A stretch of 64,000 bases of DNA from NCBI RefSeq assembly GCF_024734665.1, contig NZ_CP102931.1, positions 4,772,001-4,836,000 of the forward strand. The letters are read 5' to 3'. Position 1 is the stretch's first letter. Every line of letters starts with the position of its first letter. The notes under the pieces are model-generated. The model saw nothing but the letters and a program-made list of their open reading frames with translations, was not told the DNA's origin and did no database searches. Shown here piece after piece: positions 57,993 through 64,000 of the stretch. This DNA comes from Variovorax paradoxus. Its GTDB lineage: Bacteria > Pseudomonadota > Gammaproteobacteria > Burkholderiales > Burkholderiaceae_C. The position numbers and the translations under genes were made by a program.

Positions 57993-58756
57993 GCCTTGCC
58001 TCCGGTGATCATGTTGCCCAGGTAGGCCGTGCGCACCCGCGCATCGGCGCGGATGTCGCCCGGCAGCCCCTCGGCGAGCACGCAGCCCAGCTGCATCACG
58101 GTCACGGTGTCGGAGATGTCCATCACGATGTTCATGTTGTGCTCGATCAGCACCACGGTGTGCCGGTCGCGCAGGCTGCGAATGAGCTGCTTCATGTCGT
58201 CGAGGTCGTCGATACCCATGCCCGAGGTCGGCTCGTCGAGGAAGATGGCTTTCGGCTTGGCGGCCAGCGCCATGCCCACTTCGAGGCGGCGCTGCTGGCC
58301 GTGCGAAAGCTCGCTGGCCGGTGTGTTCGCCAACCGCTCGAGCCCTACGCGCTGCAGCACCTCGTCCACCGTCTGCGTGCAGGCCAGTTCGCCGACTGGC
58401 GCGCGCCAGCAGTTCATGGCCTGGCGCGGCGAAACGCCCTGCGCCGCCACGCGCAGGTTCTCGCGCACCGACAGGCTCAGGAACAGCGCCGTGACCTGGA
58501 ACGAACGCGCCATGCCGCGTTGCACGCGCCGGTAGTCGGGCTCGCGCGTGACGTCGTGGCCATCGAACAGGATGCGTCCGCCAGTGGTCGTGCCAGTGCC
58601 CGTGAGCATGTGGAACAGCGTGGTCTTGCCCGCACCGTTGGGGCCGATCACCGAATGCACGGTGTTGCGCCTGATCTTCAGGTCCACCCCGCCGAGCGCG
58701 GCGAACTTGCCATAGTGTTTGGTGACGCCAATGGCTTCGATGAGAACGTCGCTCAT
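57989..58756 (-). CDS. livG: ABC transporter ATP-binding protein LivG-like
   Basis: A 255-residue ATPase of the LivG type, with Walker A GPNGAGKTTLFHMLTG, Q-loop RSFQVTALF, signature LSHGQQRRLEVGMAL (a common LSHGQ variant) and Walker B AIFLDEPTSGMG. I chose the ATG at 58756, which overlaps the livM stop by 4 bp; the longer frame is livM out of phase. Confidence 0.92.
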
Positions 58757-59724
58757 GCCTTTTCTCCTTGCGCGGCAGGGGCGTTTGGAGCCGGTGGCGT
58801 CCGCCGGAAGATGCGTTTCCAGATGCCCTCGCCCAGCCCCCAGAGCCCGCGCTGCATGCCGATGCTCACGCCGATCAGCAGCAGGCCCAGCAGCAGCAGC
58901 CAGCGCGGCCACAGTGTGGAGAGCCAGTCGGCCAGCAGCACATAGAAGGCCGAACCCAGCACCGAGGCAAACAGGTTGCCGGTGCCGCCGATCACGGTGA
59001 TGACCAGGATCATCTCGCTCGTGTGGTACTCGGCGTTCGACAGCGGCGCAATGCCGGTCATCATGGCGTGCAGCCCGCCCGCCAGGCCGGTGACGGCTCC
59101 CGAGATCATGAAGGCCAGCAGCTTGAAGCGCTTGAGGTCATAGCCCACGGCGGCGGCCCGGTCCTCGTTGTCGCGAATGGCGAGCAGCGTGCGGCCGAAG
59201 ATCGAATCGGTCACGCGCAGCAACAGGCCGAAGGCGATCAGGAAGATCACCGCGACGAAGGCGTAGTACTTCCACGGCGTGTCCATGAAGCCGGGGCGCG
59301 GCACGTCGAGCAGGCCGTTGTCGCCGCCCGTGAGGTCGGTGGCGGTGTAAGCGATGAAATAGAACATCTGCGCGAAGGCCAGCGTGAGCATCACGAAGTA
59401 GGTGCCGCGCTGGCGGATGGCAACCCAGCCGACCACTGCCGCACCGATCGCACCCATGGCCATGGCCGCGAGCAATGCGAGAGGCATGGGCAGGTGCAGG
59501 CGCGTGAGCAAAATTGCGATGGTGTAGCTGCCCAGCCCGAAGAAGATGCCCTGCCCGAAGGACAGCAGCCCCGTGTAGCCCAGCAGCAGGTTGCAGCCCA
59601 GCGCGGCCAGCGCGTAGATGAGCACCTCGCTCGCGAGCGAGCCCGAGCTCAGCACCAGCGGCAGGCCCAGCGCGGCGATCAACGCCAGGAGGAATGTGAT
59701 TTTTCTCGGCATGGCGTTGTTCAT
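58753..59724 (-). CDS. livM: ABC transporter permease LivM-like
   Basis: A 323-residue permease with about eight to ten hydrophobic segments and the family hallmark LIYALAALGCNLLLGYTGLLSFGQGIFFGLGSY. AIRDNEDRAAAVGYDLKRFKLLAFMISGAVTGLAGGL is the EAA-like cytoplasmic contact to the ATPase, and VITVIGGTGNLFASVLGS is also typical. The ATG at 59724 overlaps livH by 4 bp. Confidence 0.92.
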   Translation of the reverse strand: MNNAMPRKITFLLALIAALGLPLVLSSGSLASEVLIYALAALGCNLLLGYTGLLSFGQGIFFGLGSYTIAILLTRLHLPMPLALLAAMAMGAIGAAVVGWVAIRQRGTYFVMLTLAFAQMFYFIAYTATDLTGGDNGLLDVPRPGFMDTPWKYYAFVAVIFLIAFGLLLRVTDSIFGRTLLAIRDNEDRAAAVGYDLKRFKLLAFMISGAVTGLAGGLHAMMTGIAPLSNAEYHTSEMILVITVIGGTGNLFASVLGSAFYVLLADWLSTLWPRWLLLLGLLLIGVSIGMQRGLWGLGEGIWKRIFRRTPPAPNAPAAQGEKA

Positions 59725-60581
59725 CCTTTGCGGCCGAGCAGGCCATGCGGGCGCAGCAGCAGCACGGCCGCCATCGCGATGTAGATCATCAAACTCGCCC
59801 CCGGCGGCCAGATGGTGCTCATGAGGCTTTGCACGATGCCGATCACCAGCCCGCCCACGAGCGCGCCGCCGAAGCTGCCGAGCCCGCCGATCACCACCAC
59901 CACGAAGGCCACGCTCAGCGCCTCGACGCCCATGAAGGGCTCTGCGCCGCGAATAGGCGCGGCGAGCACGCCAGCCAGCGCGGCAGTGGCCGCGCCCAGC
60001 GCGAACACCAGGCTGAACACGCGGAACACGTTGATGCCGAGCAGCGACACCATCTCGGTCGATTCGCTGCCCGCGCGCACCGCGCTGCCCAGGCGCGTGC
60101 CTTCGAGCACCCACCACAGCAGCACCGCGAGCACGGCGGTGAAGCCGATCACGAACAGTCGGTACTTGGGATAGACGAAGGCACCCCACATGACCACGCC
60201 CTGCAGCAAGTCGGGCGTGGCCACGCTGTTGCCCAGCGGGCCCCAGAACACGATCACGATTTCCTGCACCGCGAGCGCGAGGCCCACCGTCACGAGGATG
60301 TGGAACTCGTGCGCCTTGGCATACACGCGGCGCAGCAGCAGCTTCTCGGCCAGCCAGCCCAGCGCGCCGACAGCGAGCGGCACAACGAGCAGCGCGGCCC
60401 AGAAGTTCAGGCCCCACTGCATGGCCTGGTAGCACAGGTAAGCACCCAGCAGATAGAAAGCCCCGTGCGCGAAATTCACGAAGCGCAGCAGGCCGAACAC
60501 GATGGACAAGCCAACGGCCAGCAGGAAATACAGCATGCCAATGCCGATTCCGTTGATGGTCTGGAGCAGGTAGACGGACAT
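59721..60581 (-). CDS. livH: ABC transporter permease LivH-like
   Basis: A 286-residue permease of the LivH type. Hallmarks are LLQTINGIGIGMLYFLLAVGLSIVFGLLRFVNFAHGAFYLLGAYL, LEGTRLGSAVRAGSESTEMVSLLGINVFRVFSLVFALGAATAALAGVLAAP and VVIGGLGSFGGALVGGLVIG. I chose the ATG at 60581 (MSVYLLQ), 25 bp after livK, since upstream residues are low complexity. Confidence 0.92.
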   Translation of the reverse strand: MSVYLLQTINGIGIGMLYFLLAVGLSIVFGLLRFVNFAHGAFYLLGAYLCYQAMQWGLNFWAALLVVPLAVGALGWLAEKLLLRRVYAKAHEFHILVTVGLALAVQEIVIVFWGPLGNSVATPDLLQGVVMWGAFVYPKYRLFVIGFTAVLAVLLWWVLEGTRLGSAVRAGSESTEMVSLLGINVFRVFSLVFALGAATAALAGVLAAPIRGAEPFMGVEALSVAFVVVVIGGLGSFGGALVGGLVIGIVQSLMSTIWPPGASLMIYIAMAAVLLLRPHGLLGRKG

Positions 60582-60606
60582 GGGCGCGTCGGTGTCCTTT
60601 GTGTGC

Positions 60607-61812
60607 TCAGGCCAGCTTGCAGCCGGTCTTGTCGACGGGCAGGAAGGACTTGCCGGAGCTGACCACGTCAACGTAGTCGGCGGCGTCCTTCATCTTCGAC
60701 TTGGCCTTGCCCTTGAGCAGGTAGTAGTCCTTGATGACCTGGTGGTCGGCCTTGCGGATTTCTTCCGTACCTGTGAGGCCGTCGAACTTCATGCCTTCGA
60801 GCGCTGCGATCACCGCCTTCTGGTCGACCGAGCCCGCCTTCACGATGCCGTCGATCAGGATCTTGGTGCAGACGTACGAGCCGGCGAGGCTGTAGTTGGG
60901 CACGATCTTGAGCTTGTCGGCGGTGCGCTTCACCAGGTCCTTGTTGAGCGTGGTGTCGGCCGTGTGCCAGTACTGCGCGCCGAAGTAGACGCCGTCGCAC
61001 AGGTCGGCACCCAGCTCGTCGAACTGCTCCAGCCCCGAGGCCCAGGCCATGAGGATCGTCATGTTCTTGTGCATGCCGAAGCTCACCGCCTGGCGCAGCG
61101 CAGCCGACGACTGCGCGCCGAAGTTCAGCAGCAGCAGCACGTCGGGCTTGGCGGCCATCGCGTTGGTGAGGTAGCCGCTGAACTCTTTCTCGTTGAGCGA
61201 GTGGTAGCTGTTGCCTACGTGCTCGATGCCCTTCTCCTGGAAGATGTTCTTGGCCGCGCTCAGCAGGCCGTCGCCGAACACGTACTGCGGCGTGATGGTG
61301 TACCAGCGCTTGGCCTTGGGCATCGAGGCGATCAGCGGGCGCACCGTCTGCTCGATGGCGCCGAAGGTGGGCACCGACCAGCGGAAGGTGGCGGGGTTGC
61401 AGTCCTTGCCGGTGATTTCGTCGGCGCCAGCGGTGGTGATGAACAGGCCGCCGGCCTTCTCGGCTTCCTTGCCCATGGCCAGCGCTTCCGACGACAGGAT
61501 GCCGCCCGCGAAGAACTTCGCGCCCTGCTGCTGCGAGGCTTCCTGCACCTTGCGCACGGCGGTGGCCGGCTTGCCTTCGGTGTCGAGCACCGTGTAGGCC
61601 AGCGGGCGCTTCAGCACGCTGCCGTACTGCTCGATGGCCAGCTTCATGCCCAGGTCGGCGAACTTGCCGTTGGCCGCGAACGCACCCGACATCGGGACCG
61701 GGCAGCCGAAGCGGATCGCGTCCGCCGATTGGGCAAAGGCCGCGCGGCCGCCCAGGAGCGAAGCGGGGGCAGCCGACAGGGCGGCCAGCTGAAGAAGGTG
61801 TCTGCGTTGCAT
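60607..61812 (-). CDS. livK: ABC transporter substrate-binding protein LivK-like
   Basis: A 401-residue periplasmic binding protein that starts the operon. The N-terminus MQRRHLLQLAALSAAPASLLGGRAAFA has an Arg-Arg pair before the hydrophobic core and might use the Tat route. The mature part begins IRFGCPVPMSGAFAANGKFADLGMKLAIEQYG, a Leu/Ile/Val/amide-binding signature, followed by KFFAGGILSSEALAMGKEAEKAGGLFITT. The specific ligand is unknown. A good sigma-70-type promoter lies upstream, in the gap shared with the divergent FadR-type regulator. Confidence 0.92.
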   Translation of the reverse strand: MQRRHLLQLAALSAAPASLLGGRAAFAQSADAIRFGCPVPMSGAFAANGKFADLGMKLAIEQYGSVLKRPLAYTVLDTEGKPATAVRKVQEASQQQGAKFFAGGILSSEALAMGKEAEKAGGLFITTAGADEITGKDCNPATFRWSVPTFGAIEQTVRPLIASMPKAKRWYTITPQYVFGDGLLSAAKNIFQEKGIEHVGNSYHSLNEKEFSGYLTNAMAAKPDVLLLLNFGAQSSAALRQAVSFGMHKNMTILMAWASGLEQFDELGADLCDGVYFGAQYWHTADTTLNKDLVKRTADKLKIVPNYSLAGSYVCTKILIDGIVKAGSVDQKAVIAALEGMKFDGLTGTEEIRKADHQVIKDYYLLKGKAKSKMKDAADYVDVVSSGKSFLPVDKTGCKLA

Positions 61813-61889
61813 GAGTTCTCCGGTCGTGGTGGGAAGTAAGGAAAAGGTGGTGCCTGCGAGCGCTGGCGAATTTAAGCGGATAAATCGGA

Positions 61890-61918
61890 TTAATATGCTG
61901 GTAAAAACCCTCTAGCAA
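61890..61918 (-). promoter_or_regulatory. Sigma-70 promoter of livK operon
   Basis: On the minus strand -35 TTGCTA and -10 TATTAA are separated by exactly 17 bp. The start would fall near 61883, about 70 bp before the livK ATG. The AT-rich surrounds (GGATAAATCGGATTAATATG) are a reasonable place for the divergent GntR regulator to bind, but no clear operator palindrome is seen. Confidence 0.6.
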
Positions 61919-62018
61919 TCCTTGTGCCCAAAACCAGACCGCCTCTTCGCTTGACGCCGTTTAAGATCGCCCGCTGTTGCGCATCCCGCGCATCTCCCGA
62001 TGGGTATGGAGCGTGTGA

Positions 62019-62783
62019 ATGAGAGTGGGGCAGAACCGCCCGAAGCGGCAAAAGCTCTCGGACGTCATCGTCGAAGACGTCAAGCGCTGGATCGTGGCGG
62101 AGCGCAAGCAGCCCGGCGACCGGCTACCGAACGAGAAAGAACTGATCGAGCTTTTCGGCTATTCGAAGAGCACGGTGCGCGAGGCATTGAAGGCGCTGGA
62201 GGTGCGCGGCCTGGTCTCCATCCGCACCGGCCCCGGCGGCGGGGCGTATCTGCAGCAGGTGTCGGTGGACCATGCATCGGAGCCACTGCGCAACTTCCTG
62301 CACTTTCATCATCTCGACGGGCACCACATCTACCAGCTGCGCAAGGCGCTGGAGCCCGAGCTGGCCGTGAGCGTGGTGGGCCGACTGACACCCGAGCAGT
62401 TCGAGCAGCTGGAAGAAAACGTCCGGCTGTGCACCATCGAGCCGACCAACGAAGACGAACTGCGCACGCAGCGCGAGGCCGAACTCGGCTTTCACACGAT
62501 GCTGGCCGAGAGCTGCCCCAATCCGGTGCTCTCCTTCATGTGCCGTTTTCTCAACGACCTGCTGCGCGACCTCGTGGTCTACAAGAAGGCGCTGGACCAC
62601 CACCACTTCGGCGAGGCCAACGTCGACTATCACACGCAGCTGCTGGCGGCCTACCGCAAGGAAGACGCCGAAGAAGTGCGCCGGTTGATGGCCGAGCACA
62701 TGGTCGATGCCGAGCAGCACATGCACGAGATGGAGGCGCACATCGGCGCCAAGCATCTGCTGCTGCCGAGCGGGCAGCGCTGA
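62019..62783 (+). CDS. FadR-subfamily GntR transcriptional regulator
   Basis: A 254-residue regulator with an N-terminal winged helix (VEDVKRWIVAERKQPGDRLPNEKELIELFGYSKSTVREALKALEVRGLVSIRTGPGGGAY), the classic GntR box. The C-terminal all-helical FCD domain carries the metal/ligand His in ELGFHTMLAESCPNP, YHTQLLAAYRKEDAEEVRRLMAEHM and related positions. It diverges from the livK operon, so repression of transport and hydrolase genes in the absence of an acidic or carbonyl-type ligand is the likely role. The ATG at 62019 is unambiguous. Confidence 0.88.
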   Translation: MRVGQNRPKRQKLSDVIVEDVKRWIVAERKQPGDRLPNEKELIELFGYSKSTVREALKALEVRGLVSIRTGPGGGAYLQQVSVDHASEPLRNFLHFHHLDGHHIYQLRKALEPELAVSVVGRLTPEQFEQLEENVRLCTIEPTNEDELRTQREAELGFHTMLAESCPNPVLSFMCRFLNDLLRDLVVYKKALDHHHFGEANVDYHTQLLAAYRKEDAEEVRRLMAEHMVDAEQHMHEMEAHIGAKHLLLPSGQR

Positions 62784-62789
62784 CCTGCC

Positions 62790-63749
62790 TTACCGGTGCG
62801 CCTTCTCCAGGCACTCCTGAAACGCCAACACCGCCCGTGACGGCTTCGGCGAACGCCGCAGCAGGCTGACGAAGCGGCACGCATAGTTGAAACGCGCCGG
62901 CAGCACCGCCTTCATCAGCCCACGCTGTTCGAACACCTGCGCGTAGTGGTCGGGCAGAAAGCCCAGGAAGCGCCCCGAAAGAATCAGCGTTGCAATCGCC
63001 TCCTGGTCGAAGCCGGTGGCCTTGCGCGACAGCTTTGCGCGGTGACTCAGCTCCATGTTCGGCGAGTGGTAGCCGAGCCCCGCGAAATGGTGCTCGCGCA
63101 GTTTGGCCCAGGTGAGCCTGGCGTGATCGGCGCCGAACAGCGGGTGCTTCGCGCCGCAATACAGCAGCATCGTCTCGTCGAACAGGTCGGCGTACACAAG
63201 GCTCTTGGAGCTGCGGTGCGCCGGGATGATGCCGATCTGGAAATTGCCCTCCAGCACGCCCTGCTCTATGGCGTTGATCGAGCCCACGTGCAGCGCCAGG
63301 GTCACCTCGGGCGCGATCTCGGTAAAACGCGCGATGGCCTCGCCGATGCGCGCCTTCGGGTTGGTCGCCGTCTTGTCAAACAGTGCCACGTCCAGTTGCC
63401 CGCCCATGCGGTTGTGGATGTCGTCGATGCTGCCGCGGAAGGCATCGACCGAAGCCAGCAGGCGCAGCGTCTCGTCGTACACGCGCTGCCCCTCGGCGGT
63501 GAGCGCAAAACCCGCCCGACCGCGCCGGCACAGCACGAGGCCCAGCCGCGTCTCCAGGTCTTTCACGTGGCGGCTCACGGTGGAAGTGCCGATGTTCAGC
63601 TCCAGTTCGGCGGCCGCCATGCCGCCGCAGTCAACCACGCTCTTGAACACCTTGAGCAGGCGCAGGTCCATGTCGCTGAGCTGCCCCAATACGGCGCGGT
63701 TGCGGGCACTGTTTTGGGCACCGCTTCGGGCTTTGGCCTTTACTTGCAT
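62790..63749 (-). CDS. LysR-family transcriptional regulator
   Basis: A 319-residue LysR regulator. The helix-turn-helix is in DLRLLKVFKSVVDCGGMAAAELELNIGTSTVSRHVKDLETRLGLVLCRRGRAGFALTAEGQRVYDETLRLL. The effector-binding domain follows with LDVALFDKTATNPKARIGEAIARF and a region (NFQIGIIPAHRSSKSLVYADLFDETMLLYCGAKHPLFG) typical for the family. It is divergent from the class III aminotransferase gene, separated by 106 bp, and most likely controls it. It is convergent with the GntR gene (6 bp gap). Confidence 0.88.
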   Translation of the reverse strand: MQVKAKARSGAQNSARNRAVLGQLSDMDLRLLKVFKSVVDCGGMAAAELELNIGTSTVSRHVKDLETRLGLVLCRRGRAGFALTAEGQRVYDETLRLLASVDAFRGSIDDIHNRMGGQLDVALFDKTATNPKARIGEAIARFTEIAPEVTLALHVGSINAIEQGVLEGNFQIGIIPAHRSSKSLVYADLFDETMLLYCGAKHPLFGADHARLTWAKLREHHFAGLGYHSPNMELSHRAKLSRKATGFDQEAIATLILSGRFLGFLPDHYAQVFEQRGLMKAVLPARFNYACRFVSLLRRSPKPSRAVLAFQECLEKAHR

Positions 63750-63855
63750 GAAGTGTCAAGTGAACATTGATATTGCGCCATTCTCCACACTGAAGGCTCT
63801 GCCAACAATCGGCACATCCCATTACCCCCGGAGCCCGCCCCGCGCGGGAAGCGCC

Positions 63856-64000
63856 ATGACCCTCGCAACGCCCGCCATCGAACCGACGCCCACCGCGCGC
63901 ACCGACGCCGCCTGGCTCGACGCGCACTGGATGCCCTACACCGGCAACCGCAACTTCAAGGCCGATCCGCGGATCATCGTGGAGGCCAAGGGCGCCTACT
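63856..64000 (+). CDS. Class III aminotransferase, omega-amino acid–pyruvate type (partial, 5' end only)
   Basis: The first 48 codons of a gene that runs off the window. The sequence ends ...TDAAWLDAHWMPYTGNRNFKADPRIIVEAKGAY, which has the HWMPYTGNR-F--DPR---AKG block of beta-alanine/omega-amino acid–pyruvate aminotransferases at the usual distance from the start. Such PLP enzymes transaminate beta-alanine or related omega-amino acids to the semialdehyde. The link to a carbamoylase-type pathway is inference. The divergent LysR gene is its likely regulator. Confidence 0.8.
   Translation, partial: MTLATPAIEPTPTARTDAAWLDAHWMPYTGNRNFKADPRIIVEAKGAY

Overview
The window is a GC-rich, gene-dense chromosomal segment of a betaproteobacterium, most likely a Comamonadaceae member close to Variovorax. 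The evidence is the gene order gyrA–(DUF2059)–serC–pheA–tyrA–aroA/cmk–rpsA–ihfB–lapA–lapB, the AroA–Cmk fusion, the tmRNA tag ANDERFALAA, the ABC/TRAP transporter content and overall codon use. Organism identity is inferred from gene content only. Nearly all of the window is ordinary core or catabolic chromosome. The one clearly accessory patch is about 16.0–18.7 kb.

Layout. 1–2.2 kb: end of exonuclease III (xthA), a lipoprotein and a patatin-like lipase. 2.3–7.2 kb: nitrogen control (ntrC, ntrB, a small secreted coiled-coil protein, glnA) with a near-consensus sigma-54 promoter and an NtrC site upstream of glnA. 7.2–16.0 kb, all on the minus strand: a CinA-type molybdopterin-binding domain protein, an EI24 membrane protein, a sterol-desaturase-family enzyme, a polysaccharide deacetylase overlapping a beta-propeller gene, rsuA, ggt and a methyltransferase with a regulatory domain. 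16.0–18.7 kb: a structured intergenic region with a perfect LexA box, a small unknown gene, a small lipoprotein, and a probable remnant element integrated at the 3' end of ssrA. That element carries one unrecognised gene with a possible Cys-His-Asp active site. 18.7–21.3 kb: ssrA (tmRNA), gph, ubiG and an OmpA-family protein. 21.5–33.8 kb, plus strand: gyrA, the serine/aromatic amino acid genes, rpsA, ihfB and lapAB.

34–43.9 kb, plus strand: a ComEA-like helix-hairpin-helix protein, a DctPQM TRAP transporter behind a sigma-54-type promoter, crcB, and a six-gene Mrp cation/proton antiporter operon (mrpAB fused, C, D, E, F, G). 43.9–51.6 kb, minus strand: a form II (AYRGAGR) carbon-monoxide-dehydrogenase-like molybdenum hydroxylase operon, coxS-coxL-coxM-moxR-coxE-coxG-xdhC. 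It diverges from a GAF–Fis regulator that lacks the sigma-54 AAA+ domain.

52.9–61.8 kb, minus strand: a branched-chain/amide-type ABC transporter (LivKHMGF) followed by an M20 amidohydrolase (carbamoylase-like), a second substrate-binding protein and an M81 (MlrC-like) metalloprotein, mostly joined by 4-bp stop/start overlaps. An SnoaL-like protein follows 92 bp further on. A FadR-type GntR regulator is divergent from livK. A LysR regulator is divergent from the start of a class III aminotransferase that runs off the right edge. The set looks like uptake and hydrolysis of an N-carbamoyl- or amide-type amino compound, with transamination of the product; the substrate is not known.

The best leads for something new are the ssrA-adjacent remnant with its orphan gene, the LexA-box locus with its structured neighbour, and the two-binding-protein ABC/M20/M81 operon.
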